Positions 24,563-34,393 are shown, counted from the stretch's first letter. The stretch is 64,000 nucleotides of DNA from an uncultured Nitrospiraceae bacterium (GCA_903822005.1 CAIJNL010000036.1:1-64000); one strand, 5' to 3'. A program made the numbers and translations. The notes: generated from the sequence alone by a model not told the origin.

Positions 24563-27500
24563 ATGAAAATTAAAAAAATGATATACTCGGGTCTGGTAAC
24601 GGCTTTTTTGCTTCTGCAGATAAGCGCCGCATACGCTGCTGACGAGTCAGTCCTGTTTTCGAATGTTGCACCTAATGCACTGATTGTACTGGATCTTTCC
24701 GGCAGTATGAACTGGACGGCTTATGGTGACACCTTGTACAGTTCAACAACGCAGACTAACTGCACCGACACTTCAGTTGCGTATTATCCGACTTCAAGTT
24801 CAAGTCATAATGATGCTTGTACTGCACAAACTACCGGCACAATGCCGATATACGGAGACAGTACCTGTTTGGGCCCTTTCTATACCAGCCCTACTGGTCG
24901 CACGGATTGTTCCAGGGCTGCTATTGCTAAGGCGGCCATATTTAAACTGCTGGATAATGATCACAGGAGTAGCAGCTTAAATACGATCTTGAGCACTGGT
25001 ACGGCTACTGATGATGGGAAGCTGAATGTCCAGATGGGTTTTTTCAGGTTTTATAATGCGAGCGGTGAAGACGCCAATACGACATGGACAACTGGGAATG
25101 AAAAACTAATAGCCGGTTTTGGCACCAAATACAGCGGTATATATTGCGGCAGCAGTTCGTCATGTGTTCAGACTACCACCGGGTCGGGATCTGTTAATGA
25201 TACCATGTCGCCTGTGGCCACCGGAGGGACACCGCTGGCGCATTCAATATCAAAAGTAAAAGCGTATATTGAAAGTTATAATGCCAATACCGACAATGCC
25301 AAGTCTTGCCGCCAGAATTTTGTTATACTAATTACTGACGGCGCTGATACATATGCATGCCCGAACTGGCCTACTTCCGGCTGCGGTACGCAAGGCTGCG
25401 GCAAGGGTGGTGAATATCCTGTCTCTGATTATCCGAGAAGAAAAATGTCGGTTAAAAATGCATACGCGCTTGCCAATGCAACCCTTGCAAGCGGCAATAC
25501 CTCCAAGGTCAAGATATTTGTGATCGGCTTTGGCACATCTCTTCCGACTGAACAGCAAAACACCCTGAACTGGATGGCCTATTTCGGGGGCACATCAAAC
25601 ACCTCGGTTTCACAGTCAGGAAGTACGACTGCCGTTTCCATTTCAGCGAATCCCTGTTCCGAAGGTTCCACCAATGACCCGGGAAACTCTTCACTGACAG
25701 GATATGCATTCTTTGCGCAGACCCCGGCGGCCCTCAGTTCAGCGCTGACACAGGCCATAAATCTTATAAAAGCCGGTACATACTCTTTTTCGACTACTTC
25801 AATTGCTACATCACGTATTACAAGTGAGAATAATCTGTTTGAAGCTTCTTTCGAGCCTATAGATGATGAGCCATTCTGGAAGGGACATCTTAAGAAATTC
25901 AGCATTTGCGGGGTCACTGGCGGCTGTTCCTGCGGCGGCACCGCATGCCTCTGGGGCGCTGCCGGCGTTACAGTACCCAGCGGGTCTATAGCAACCTCCT
26001 CTGATTGGGATACCGGAACCAGGCTTCAAACTCAGACATCGTCTTCAAGGTCAATGTATACATTAAGCGGCGGGGGACTCGCATCTTTTTCAACCAGCCT
26101 GTCACCTGTGAAATTTGGCCTGATTAGCACCAATACGGACGGAAGGGATGCTGCGGTCGGATATTTCCGCGGTGATTCGACATATAATCTGGACAACTGG
26201 AAGCTTGGAGATATCTTTCATACAAATCCGATAACAATATCCAGTCCAAATGCAAATTTTGTTGACGCAAATGATTTGAACAATGCCTTCACAACATTCA
26301 GAAATAACCATCCGCGAGCATCCGGTTCCGGCAGGGTAGTTCTTATAGGAGCTAATGATGGCCAGATTCGCACAATTGCGGCTGATACAGGATATGAACA
26401 ATTCAGTTTTATCGCCCCCAATTTATTGCCAAAATTGCCCGAGGTATCGCACTCATCTCATCCGACAGCTCTTGTGCATCAATATTTTGTTGACGGACCG
26501 ATGAGCGTGTCGGATATCTGGCTTGGAACAGGGGATTATACCCACAAGTCAGCTTCTGACTGGCATACTTTTATGATATTCGGTCTGGGACGCGGAGCGG
26601 AAGATCAAAACTCCGGTTATACCTCAGGCTATCTGTGGAGCAAGTCCGCATCGTGCGACTGCACAACCAGCGCCACTGCCGGCGACTGCGGTTTTTCGCC
26701 GACTTATAGTGCGACATATCCTTATTATTGCGGATATTATGCACTTGATTTTACCGATACAGCCAATCCTGCATTCAGGTGGATCCTGCAGCCCTCAGCC
26801 GCCTTGGCCCCATATTTGGCCGGTCCCTGGAGTAAAATGGCTATTGGAAAAGTCCTTATAAACGGCTCCGAGAAATGGGTCGGTTTTATTGGTGGCGGAG
26901 GGTTCAGCTATTCGTGCCAGGCGGGCGTTTATACAGCACCGACACCAGAGAATTCCCCTGGGGCACTGCCCACGACTGCAGGACGCGGATTCTTTGTGGT
27001 AGATCTCTCAAATGGGAATATTCTTTGGAGCTATACGAGCGCAAGCAATTCGAACATGTCATCCATGCCTGCTCCGCCTTCTGCAGTAGATACTGATAAT
27101 GATGGGTTTATAGATACTGCATATGTGGGCGACCTGGCCGGGAATGTCTGGCGTTTTAAATTCTGCAAGAAAGGGCAAACGTCTTGCAATACCGGAAACT
27201 GGACAGGATCGCTTTTTTTTCAGCATGATTCGAACATTAGACCGATTTATACTGCGCCAACCGTTTCACGCGACACAGCGGGCAATATCTGGGTATACTG
27301 GGGTACCGGAGACAAGCAGTGTCCTGCCATCCTGAATTCAACTGACCGTTTTTATGCTTTGATAGATGATGGGTCAACCTCTTACACCGTCTCAAACCTT
27401 AAGTCGACCAATAGCGCGACCTATAGTCCGACAACAGATACTACTTATAAGGGATGGTACTACCAGCTGGCTGCCAGTGAAAAAATGCTGGCAGATCCAA

Positions 27501-27838
27501 TAGTTTTTCTGGGAGTTACGTTATTCACCACTTTTACTCCTTATTCAGGAAGTGACATGTGTCAAACCGGCGGCACCGCTACGCTATATGGCCTGAACTA
27601 TGTATCAGCGGGAGGGGCTTTTACGGGTGGGACCAAGTCTGTTAGCCTTGGAGTAGGGCTGCCTCAGGCACCGCTCATCTCGATGAACCCGAATACCAAC
27701 ACGGCTGACCTTTATGTAACAGTAGGCGGCGCTTTGGGAAACAGCAGGGCTTCATTTACTAAAAAGGTTTCCCCCCCTTTCTCATATCCTCCTAACAGGG
27801 CAAACACCATGTACTGGAAAGACCTGAGATTACAATAG
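24563..27838 (+). CDS. pilY1: PilY1-like pilus tip adhesin (cluster 1)
   Basis: Large secreted protein thought to sit at the pilus tip with the minor pilins and to mediate adhesion and mechanosensing. The 1091-residue precursor has a signal peptide (about residues 1-25) and an N-terminal von Willebrand A-like domain. Its MIDAS motif DLSGS is at 44-48, followed by ILITDGADTY and IFVIGFGTSLP. The C-terminal PilY1 beta-propeller contains the calcium loop DTDNDGFID followed by TAYVGDLAGNVWRF. Many Cys residues suggest disulfides. GAGGAGG precedes ATG 24563. A paralogue is at 30697-33714. Confidence 0.93.
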   Translation: MKIKKMIYSGLVTAFLLLQISAAYAADESVLFSNVAPNALIVLDLSGSMNWTAYGDTLYSSTTQTNCTDTSVAYYPTSSSSHNDACTAQTTGTMPIYGDSTCLGPFYTSPTGRTDCSRAAIAKAAIFKLLDNDHRSSSLNTILSTGTATDDGKLNVQMGFFRFYNASGEDANTTWTTGNEKLIAGFGTKYSGIYCGSSSSCVQTTTGSGSVNDTMSPVATGGTPLAHSISKVKAYIESYNANTDNAKSCRQNFVILITDGADTYACPNWPTSGCGTQGCGKGGEYPVSDYPRRKMSVKNAYALANATLASGNTSKVKIFVIGFGTSLPTEQQNTLNWMAYFGGTSNTSVSQSGSTTAVSISANPCSEGSTNDPGNSSLTGYAFFAQTPAALSSALTQAINLIKAGTYSFSTTSIATSRITSENNLFEASFEPIDDEPFWKGHLKKFSICGVTGGCSCGGTACLWGAAGVTVPSGSIATSSDWDTGTRLQTQTSSSRSMYTLSGGGLASFSTSLSPVKFGLISTNTDGRDAAVGYFRGDSTYNLDNWKLGDIFHTNPITISSPNANFVDANDLNNAFTTFRNNHPRASGSGRVVLIGANDGQIRTIAADTGYEQFSFIAPNLLPKLPEVSHSSHPTALVHQYFVDGPMSVSDIWLGTGDYTHKSASDWHTFMIFGLGRGAEDQNSGYTSGYLWSKSASCDCTTSATAGDCGFSPTYSATYPYYCGYYALDFTDTANPAFRWILQPSAALAPYLAGPWSKMAIGKVLINGSEKWVGFIGGGGFSYSCQAGVYTAPTPENSPGALPTTAGRGFFVVDLSNGNILWSYTSASNSNMSSMPAPPSAVDTDNDGFIDTAYVGDLAGNVWRFKFCKKGQTSCNTGNWTGSLFFQHDSNIRPIYTAPTVSRDTAGNIWVYWGTGDKQCPAILNSTDRFYALIDDGSTSYTVSNLKSTNSATYSPTTDTTYKGWYYQLAASEKMLADPIVFLGVTLFTTFTPYSGSDMCQTGGTATLYGLNYVSAGGAFTGGTKSVSLGVGLPQAPLISMNPNTNTADLYVTVGGALGNSRASFTKKVSPPFSYPPNRANTMYWKDLRLQ

Positions 27839-27849
27839 GAATAATATAA

Positions 27850-28587
27850 ATGTTCCAGGGAAGGATTCTAATATGCGTGCTGGTATTGCTCTTTGGAGCC
27901 AGCATTGCTTTGCTGCAGTTGCAATATAAGCCCGATGTTTTAACAAGGGTCATTGTTTCAGGGCAATCGGCGTTCAGGGAGGCATTGACAGGCAAACAGG
28001 AGCGTATGCCTTCAATGCCCGTTGCAATAACGGATTGCCCAGCCTGTCCTGTTATTGGGAAGATAACATTATCACCGAAAGAACCTACTGTTTTAGATAA
28101 TATAAACGCAACAATGGAATTGGATCGTGAAGTCTCCGACATCAGGTTTGAATACAGGTGGTTCGTCAATGACAAACCGGTGGAGAATATTACTGGTGAC
28201 CTTTTGCCTGCGGGATCCTTTAAGAAAAGAGACGCTGTTTCAGTAAAGATAACTCCTTATCTCAATTTGAATAGGGGTAATATTGCTCAAAGTAATGTGA
28301 TTGTGATATATAGCGCGCCTCCTTCATTGACCCTGAAAGAGGGATCCGCTAAAGTGGGCGATATTATTGAACTTCAGGTTGTTGGTATTGATCCGGATGG
28401 GGACAAGATTACATATGCACTTGAAGAGCCCAGGCTGGACGGCATGTCCGTTGATTCTGCGACGGGTAAAATTATTTGGAGCCCTTCAAAAAAAGAGGCA
28501 GGAATCTATAAGTTTGGCGCATCTGCAACGGATGTGGATGGAGCGAAGGTCACTCATGTGTTTGAATTCAGACTTGGTCCGCAATAA
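27850..28587 (+). CDS. Secreted protein with Ig/cadherin-like domain
   Basis: I do not recognise a named family for the whole 245-residue protein. It has an N-terminal hydrophobic signal or anchor (about residues 5-22), a linker containing CPAC, and two beta-sandwich-like regions. The last (about 155-245) has the putative-Ig motif VGIDPDGDKITYAL followed by SVDSATGKIIWSPS, seen in cadherin-like bacterial surface proteins. It follows pilY1 by 11 bases and probably belongs to the same transcript. It has no counterpart in cluster 2. Confidence 0.72.
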   Translation: MFQGRILICVLVLLFGASIALLQLQYKPDVLTRVIVSGQSAFREALTGKQERMPSMPVAITDCPACPVIGKITLSPKEPTVLDNINATMELDREVSDIRFEYRWFVNDKPVENITGDLLPAGSFKKRDAVSVKITPYLNLNRGNIAQSNVIVIYSAPPSLTLKEGSAKVGDIIELQVVGIDPDGDKITYALEEPRLDGMSVDSATGKIIWSPSKKEAGIYKFGASATDVDGAKVTHVFEFRLGPQ

Positions 28588-28942
28588 TTAGAACTAAAGA
28601 AGCAATTCCGCAGCTTTATTACCGGCATTAAAGCCTATAATTCCATGTATTTATCCGAAGGAATATAACTCTGGACCCCTGATGCTTGCCCGGCTTGACA
28701 ATCCTTAAAAAACATGCTATAGTTGTACAGTTATAACGAGTGCAACTGTTAAATGTTTTAATATGATATCTACTAACGGGTATGCAGTAGCGGAAAAGAT
28801 TTTGCCTGCCCGCTTGCATTCAGCCGAACAGAGTAATTTATTGTTTCTGCCGTTCTAAGTTACAGTCATGACGTTCCGCGCCTTTTTTTAGATATGCGGT
28901 GATCTGTATCATCTTTTACCATCAACCTGGATGGGAGAAAAA
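28588..28942. other. Intergenic region between pilin clusters
   Basis: This stretch of about 355 bases has no convincing gene. It holds a sigma-70-like promoter (28695-28723), a six-base inverted repeat ACAGTT/AACTGT around 28726-28749 near the expected transcript start, and then a leader of about 210 bases before pilV of cluster 2. No cyclic-di-GMP riboswitch core was recognised. Confidence 0.6.
28695..28723 (+). promoter_or_regulatory. Sigma-70 promoter of pilin cluster 2
   Basis: TTGACA (28695-28700), a 17-base spacer and TATAGT (28718-28723): a perfect -35 and five of six -10 bases. It lies about 220 bases before the first gene of cluster 2, so that cluster can be transcribed independently of the sigma-54-like promoter of cluster 1. 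Confidence 0.65.
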
Positions 28943-29437
28943 ATGGCATTCAATCAATGCAATAACAAGGGCTTTGGTATGATCGATGCGCTAATGGCAC
29001 TCGTAATAACTGTCTTTGGTGTGCTGGCTATGCTCGCCTTAATGCCGCAGGGATGGTTGTCATCCAGAACCTCGGACGAACGCAGCCGTGCTGCCATGAT
29101 AATGCACAGTGAATTTGAGAATGCTCAGGCGCTGCTCTCCAATCCCTGTAATGCGGCGCCTGGACCCGCATATTTGAAAAATATTAGTTCAAGCTTGCTT
29201 GCGACTGTCACGACCGGGGCCGAGACATTATTTACGGTTACTAAGACTTTCGCCTTGTCGGGAGTATCGGGGACATCTAATATCTGGACGGTTACGGTTC
29301 AGGTTGTCTGGCCAGGTACTTCCACTGGAGTAAGCGGCACTCATCAGGTTATTCAGCAGGTGGATTATACATTCCCTGGTCAGACTTCATCTCCGACAAC
29401 GTGTGTTACTACTAATAACCCCGTTGTTTATAACTGA
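28943..29437 (+). CDS. pilV: Type IV minor pseudopilin, PilV-like (cluster 2)
   Basis: The 164-residue precursor has leader MAFNQCNNKG, then FGMIDALMALVITVFGVLAM, with Asp at +5 like its paralogue in cluster 1. Shared segments include the SRAA-MHxE region and LSNPCNA. ATG 28943 follows GGGAG by five bases; an in-frame ATG at 28931 has no Shine-Dalgarno. It heads cluster 2. Confidence 0.82.
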   Translation: MAFNQCNNKGFGMIDALMALVITVFGVLAMLALMPQGWLSSRTSDERSRAAMIMHSEFENAQALLSNPCNAAPGPAYLKNISSSLLATVTTGAETLFTVTKTFALSGVSGTSNIWTVTVQVVWPGTSTGVSGTHQVIQQVDYTFPGQTSSPTTCVTTNNPVVYN

Positions 29438-29487
29438 TTAAGGATATGACCCTGGTAATAATCTGAAAAGGCTAAAGTGACTAAATT

Positions 29488-30162
29488 ATGGGTAGAAAAA
29501 TAAAAGCGATTATTCTGGATAATTCGAACGGCTTCACTCTTGTTGAGGTATTGATTGCCATGGTTATCGGCACTATTATTATCGGCGCGGTGTTTATGGC
29601 ATCTCTGGCCGGTCAGCAGTCCGCCTCCGGCATCGAACAGAAAATCGATATGCAGCAGGATGTGAGGGCTGCACTGGATATAATGTCACTCGAAATCAGC
29701 ATGGCTTCTTATAATCCAAGTTTTGATAAATCGGCGATTCAGTGGCTCGATACAAGTTGCAATGTTGCAGGAGCCAATACATTAAATAAAGGCATTCAGC
29801 AGGCAAATGCTTCAAACCTGACTGTTGAGATGGACCTTAATGGAAATGGATCATTGGCAGATTCAAATGAAATTATTTCGTATAGTTATGCCGGCAATCG
29901 GATCACGCGGCGTACTGGTTGTGAAGGAGGAGCACAGACATTAATCGGCGGCACTAATGTGCAAGTGATCAATAATGTGGACACTCCTGTATTTCAGTAT
30001 TTCGATGGCAATAATAATGTGACTGCCAGGATACCGGATATACGCCGGATTAATATTACACTGGTTGTTCGGGCTATTGCGCCTGACATGAAGGGACAGA
30101 CCAGAACTATGGTCTACTCAACGAGTGTCATTCCGCGAAATCACGTTATTTCCATCCAGTAG
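29488..30162 (+). CDS. pilW: Type IV minor pseudopilin, PilW-like (cluster 2)
   Basis: The 224-residue precursor has a leader ending SNG, then FTLVEVLIAMVIGTIIIGAV, with Glu at +5. The segment IEQKIDMQQDVRAALDIMSL is nearly identical to that of cluster 1 PilW, and the loop MDLNGNGSLADSNEI resembles an EF-type calcium loop. The C-terminus (VYSTSVIPRNHV) also matches its paralogue. Confidence 0.87.
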   Translation: MGRKIKAIILDNSNGFTLVEVLIAMVIGTIIIGAVFMASLAGQQSASGIEQKIDMQQDVRAALDIMSLEISMASYNPSFDKSAIQWLDTSCNVAGANTLNKGIQQANASNLTVEMDLNGNGSLADSNEIISYSYAGNRITRRTGCEGGAQTLIGGTNVQVINNVDTPVFQYFDGNNNVTARIPDIRRINITLVVRAIAPDMKGQTRTMVYSTSVIPRNHVISIQ

Positions 30163-30173
30163 GGAGTATTGCA

Positions 30174-30674
30174 ATGGATACGAATTTGAATTTGCCGCCA
30201 ACACCGGGTACTGATAGTGAAAAAGGGTTTGCATTTATTATGGCTCTCCTGTCTATGCTTCTTTTGACTTCGCTGGGTCTGCTGGTTTTTTCATTAACCG
30301 TCAAGGATCAAATTATAAGCGCAAGGCTTGCCGCTGAAAAAAAAGCGTTTTCTGCGGCAGAAAACGGTGTTGCTCAGGTCCTTTTAAATTTCGTACCCGG
30401 GCGATCGAATTCAGATGTTCCGGATGATCCAGCACAATGGCCGGCGGTAAACGCCAATACCGACGCCAATACGCGTTTTTATTATGCGATTCCGGCCAGG
30501 CCTGTTCTCGTCGGATGTCCGCCGCCTCCGGGGTGTAATCTCGATAACTGTACGGGAGCATGCTACGAAGTGGATGTGCGCGGGGCAAATATCAATTTTA
30601 CCAGTCAGCAGCAGCTTTTTGTTGGCATAAGAACAGGCGTGGCAGGCAGTACATCTGATTCATCACAGAAATGA
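30174..30674 (+). CDS. pilX: Type IV minor pilin-like protein, PilX-type (cluster 2)
   Basis: The 166-residue precursor has a leader ending EKG, then FAFIMALLSMLLLTSLGLLVF and an amphipathic helix (ARLAAEKKAFSAAENGVAQV). Residue +5 is Met, in place of Glu, as expected for PilX/GspK-type tip proteins. A CPPPPGC-x5-C cluster near residue 115 is specific to this copy. GGGAG precedes ATG 30174. Confidence 0.8.
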   Translation: MDTNLNLPPTPGTDSEKGFAFIMALLSMLLLTSLGLLVFSLTVKDQIISARLAAEKKAFSAAENGVAQVLLNFVPGRSNSDVPDDPAQWPAVNANTDANTRFYYAIPARPVLVGCPPPPGCNLDNCTGACYEVDVRGANINFTSQQQLFVGIRTGVAGSTSDSSQK

Positions 30675-30696
30675 AAGCATGTATCAGGAGGGTTAT

Positions 30697-33600
30697 ATGG
30701 TCAGGCTTTTGATCGTGTTCGGGTTGGCCGTCTTCTTGATTGTCGGCGCATTTACCGTTCCTGTGTCGGCCGATGATACGGCGCTTTTCACAACTGCGGT
30801 CCCACCGGATCTATTGATTATCCTCGATCTGTCGAATAGCATGAATGACAGACCTAATGGTCAGAGCCCGACGCGGAGCGGTGACAGTTGTCTGACGAGC
30901 CCTGATGATGACTGCAGCAAATTAGATATTGCAAGGACGGCTATATTCAAGGTGCTGGACAACAACAATGACGGCAAGATCGATTCAAGTGACATGGCCG
31001 GTCTGAATATTAGAATTGGCTATATGCGTTATCGTGGAAGCAGTTGTGAGGAAGCCGGAGAGGCAGCCTATACGTCGCGCGGCAACATTCACCCCCAAGT
31101 GTACCCTGTATATGATTATACAACCGGATGCAATCAGCTTATTTATGGAATCGACAACGGCACTAATAACGGCACAACTTATTCCAAAATTTATTGTGGC
31201 GGAGATACAAATTGCCCCAGTATAACAGCTTCAGGCTCGGGCAGTTCGGTTAAGTCTTCTACTGCAATCGGAGGAACTCCGCTCGCAGCCTCTCTTACAG
31301 AAGCGTTGTTATACATGAATGCTAATAAGGCTTCTGACTCTTTGGCTAATAGTTGCAGGAAAAAGTACGTGCTTCTGATAACAGATGGTGAGGATACATA
31401 TGCATGCTTTGGTGACGGGACAGAGACTCAAAACGATATGAATTTGAGGCGCGCCGCGGTCGTTACGCGGGCCAAGGCGCTAAATGATGCTGGATACAGC
31501 GTGTTTGTAATCGGGTTTGGTTCAAATCAAAGCATGAATCTCAAGAATACCCTCAACTGGGCCGCCTATTTTGGCGGTACAGATAATCCAAATGTCGTTG
31601 ACAGCTGGAAAACCGGAAATACAGGCGGTTATACACCGCCTGCGCCGGGCAATGAATGTTCTTCTACTGGTGACCCGGGGGCTGTTGCTCTGTCTGGATA
31701 TGCGTTCATAGCGGCAAGTACGGCAGATTTGAAGGCCGGCTTGCAAGCCGCAATCAACAAGATTCTCGTAGGACCGTATTCGTTCTCTCAACCTTACATA
31801 GCGTCGTCCCGTGCGTCGGATGAAAATTATATTTATCAGGCGTCATTTGAACCGCAGATACTGCCTAATGATCCATTTTGGATAGGGCATCTCAAACGAT
31901 ACAATGTGAGCCCCAGCGGCACAGTTGATTTAAGCACATACTGGGATGCCGGCGATCGGCTCCAAAATATGTCGGCTGCGTCAAGGATCATCAAAACATA
32001 TGTTGGCGGCGCGCTGGTCGATTTCTATTCTTCAGCTTCAATTACTCCTTCCATCCTCGGGCTTGCATCCGGCGATACTGGCAACCTCACAATGATCCGT
32101 GACTTCATCAGGGGAGGAGACAGTAACGCAGGTAATAACCGGCTTGGAGATATCTTTGATTCAAATCTCGCGGTACTCGGAACGCCGGCCGCGTCATTTA
32201 CAGACATACTGGACATGAACAATGCCTTTGAGGCCTTTCGCGCCAACCATCCAAGGACAACTCAAAATAATACCCGCATTATCATTGGCGGGGCAAATGA
32301 TGGACAACTGCATGCGATCAAGACCGGGACAGGAGATGAGGCGTGGAGCTTTATTCCACCCAACGCATTACAGAGCCTGAAGCTGATCGCTCATGCGACA
32401 CATCCGACTTCTCTTTTGCATACCTATATAGTGGACGGACCCGTTACAACTTCAGATGCATGGTTATGTTCAGGAAGTTGTGATTATACCCTTAAAAGAG
32501 CAGCTGACTGGCATTCTCTTATAGTTTTCGGTCTCGGCAAAGGCAGTTCTAACCAACTATGGAGTTCGGCAATAAAATGCGACGGCAACTCAGGTTTCAG
32601 TCCGACCTATGACGCAACATATAAATACTACTGCGGCTATTATGCGCTGGATGCTACTTCAAGTCCTTCTTCACAAATTGACTCGCTGAAGTGGACAATT
32701 GGAACAGATAGCGCATCGAGCATGGGGCAGTCCGCATCCAGCTTCGCGCCTTACCTTGGACAGCCATGGAGTAAGATGTCGATAGGGCGGGTCAAGATCA
32801 GCGGCAAAGAAAGATGGGCCGGGTTTATTGGCGGCGGATATAATTCCGCAAATTGCACCGGCGGCAGCTGTGATACGCGGGGCAAGGGTATATTCGTGAT
32901 TGACCAGGCAAATGGCAATATCATAAGGGCCTTCACAAAAGGGTCCTATCCCGATATGAAATACAGCTTTCCGGCGCCGCCAGCCAAGGCTGATACGGAT
33001 TATGATGGATTTATAGATGTTGTCTACATTGGAGATATGGGCGGCAATATTTGGCGCCTTAAGCTCTGCAATAAGAAGGACGAATCATGTAAAGAGACTG
33101 ATTGGACTTTAGACAGGCTTTATGATGCATCCGGGGAGACGCCTGCGAGACCGATCTATACGAAGCCGGTCCTTTCAAGAGACCCATTGGGCAATTTATG
33201 GGTTTATTGGGGGACAGGTGACACTCAGAGCCCGACTGATCCGACCCTGAGTGGACAGTTTTATGGACTGAAGGATGGCGGCAGCAGATATTCATTTGCA
33301 GATCTAAAGGCACTCAGCAGCGGAGTGACAAATATTGGCATTGCTCAGGGGTGGAGGCTTCCGTTGTCCGGAACAGGCGAAAAGATATTAGGCGATCCTG
33401 ACATATATGGTGGTTTCGTATATTTTACGAGTTTTACCCCGGCAGGATCAGACCTATGCTCCAAGTCGGGTACCGCTAAATTATATTCTGTCGGTTATCT
33501 TGGTGGCCAGTCCAGTTCAAGTACCCTGTCAGCAGCAGGTATTGCGTCTGGAGTGATGATTTCAACAGGACCGGGCGAGCCTGGAGTGACGAGTATCCTT

Positions 33601-33714
33601 GTCGGTGTCAGCGGTGCAGGCACCACAAGTGCGGTGGTATTGAATGCCGGTAATCTCCCTTCAACTTTGAAACGGCCGGATCTCAGGTACTGGAGAGACC
33701 GACGCGTTCAATAG
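30697..33714 (+). CDS. pilY1: PilY1-like pilus tip adhesin (cluster 2)
   Basis: The 1005-residue precursor has a signal peptide (about residues 1-25) and a von Willebrand A-like domain with MIDAS variant DLSNS at 44-48 and LLITDGEDTYAC. An extra EF-hand-like loop, DNNNDGKIDSSD, follows the MIDAS region and is absent from cluster 1. The C-terminal propeller has the calcium loop DTDYDGFID and VVYIGDMGGNIWRL. ATG 30697 is chosen because AGGAGGG lies six bases upstream and the signal peptide begins there; ATG 30679 is in frame upstream. Confidence 0.93.
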   Translation: MVRLLIVFGLAVFLIVGAFTVPVSADDTALFTTAVPPDLLIILDLSNSMNDRPNGQSPTRSGDSCLTSPDDDCSKLDIARTAIFKVLDNNNDGKIDSSDMAGLNIRIGYMRYRGSSCEEAGEAAYTSRGNIHPQVYPVYDYTTGCNQLIYGIDNGTNNGTTYSKIYCGGDTNCPSITASGSGSSVKSSTAIGGTPLAASLTEALLYMNANKASDSLANSCRKKYVLLITDGEDTYACFGDGTETQNDMNLRRAAVVTRAKALNDAGYSVFVIGFGSNQSMNLKNTLNWAAYFGGTDNPNVVDSWKTGNTGGYTPPAPGNECSSTGDPGAVALSGYAFIAASTADLKAGLQAAINKILVGPYSFSQPYIASSRASDENYIYQASFEPQILPNDPFWIGHLKRYNVSPSGTVDLSTYWDAGDRLQNMSAASRIIKTYVGGALVDFYSSASITPSILGLASGDTGNLTMIRDFIRGGDSNAGNNRLGDIFDSNLAVLGTPAASFTDILDMNNAFEAFRANHPRTTQNNTRIIIGGANDGQLHAIKTGTGDEAWSFIPPNALQSLKLIAHATHPTSLLHTYIVDGPVTTSDAWLCSGSCDYTLKRAADWHSLIVFGLGKGSSNQLWSSAIKCDGNSGFSPTYDATYKYYCGYYALDATSSPSSQIDSLKWTIGTDSASSMGQSASSFAPYLGQPWSKMSIGRVKISGKERWAGFIGGGYNSANCTGGSCDTRGKGIFVIDQANGNIIRAFTKGSYPDMKYSFPAPPAKADTDYDGFIDVVYIGDMGGNIWRLKLCNKKDESCKETDWTLDRLYDASGETPARPIYTKPVLSRDPLGNLWVYWGTGDTQSPTDPTLSGQFYGLKDGGSRYSFADLKALSSGVTNIGIAQGWRLPLSGTGEKILGDPDIYGGFVYFTSFTPAGSDLCSKSGTAKLYSVGYLGGQSSSSTLSAAGIASGVMISTGPGEPGVTSILVGVSGAGTTSAVVLNAGNLPSTLKRPDLRYWRDRRVQ

Positions 33715-33814
33715 GAGTATGTCCGAATGATGCAAGATTCCCAAAGCTTTGCAGGGAAAATTCAATTCGGGGTTAGGGCAACGAATTCGGATAATGAGAG
33801 GTCAATAACTGCCT

Positions 33815-34354
33815 ATGGTATTGTCATGGCTGAAAGGCTTGCCCCCCTTCTCAATCAATTTGTCAGCACCTGAATCGGGCAATGCCAGGGGATTCAGCCT
33901 GATAGAGATCATTATTGTTGTCATGATTATCGCGATAATAAGTGCTGTTTCTGTTCCCAGTCTCATGCCTTATATCATTAACAGGGATCTTAAGACGGCG
34001 GCCCAAGATATAGCCGGCGATTTTTTTGAGCTTAAACATTCGGCAATTAGCACCGGAAGGGTACATAGGATTGATTTTAATGTCACAGGCAACAGTTACT
34101 CTGTTTCCCGGTGTGATGCTAATGGTCACAATTGTGCAGTGATGTATCTCAAATCTCCGGCAGCATTCGGGCGCGATATCGTGTTTGATCCCGTCGATCC
34201 ACCCGCTTACAGCGGAGGGCTACCAAGGATCACTTTTTTGCCTCGGGGAACGGCGTTAATGGGCAGTCTGCATCTGATCAACAGTCGGGGCTCTACGGTA
34301 AAAATAACCACTCAAATAACAGGACGAACGTATCTCGAATGGACGCTTAAATAA
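33815..34354 (+). CDS. fimT: Type IV minor pseudopilin, GspH/FimT type (cluster 2)
   Basis: The 179-residue precursor has a long leader of about 26 residues ending ARG, then FSLIEIIIVVMIIAIISAVS with Glu at +5. The body is clearly paralogous to cluster 1 FimT: NRDLKTAAQDIAGDFFE here, NRNLKSAARDIAGD there, and both end in a GRT-x4-W-T motif. In this cluster the gene stands last, in cluster 1 first. The leader is longer than usual, so the start is uncertain. It is 100 bases after pilY1 and converges on mlaA. Confidence 0.83.
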   Translation: MVLSWLKGLPPFSINLSAPESGNARGFSLIEIIIVVMIIAIISAVSVPSLMPYIINRDLKTAAQDIAGDFFELKHSAISTGRVHRIDFNVTGNSYSVSRCDANGHNCAVMYLKSPAAFGRDIVFDPVDPPAYSGGLPRITFLPRGTALMGSLHLINSRGSTVKITTQITGRTYLEWTLK

Positions 34355-34393
34355 AGATAAGAACGCTATCCGACGCAAGTTTCAATAAAAAAA

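Noticed and set aside
28588-28942. Cyclic-di-GMP riboswitch before pilin cluster 2
   Set aside because: Expected for such clusters in some relatives, but the conserved core sequence could not be found by eye.
33727-33873. Small 48-codon frame with GGAG upstream, between pilY1 and fimT of cluster 2
   Set aside because: It overlaps the fimT start in another frame and has no recognisable feature; may be chance.
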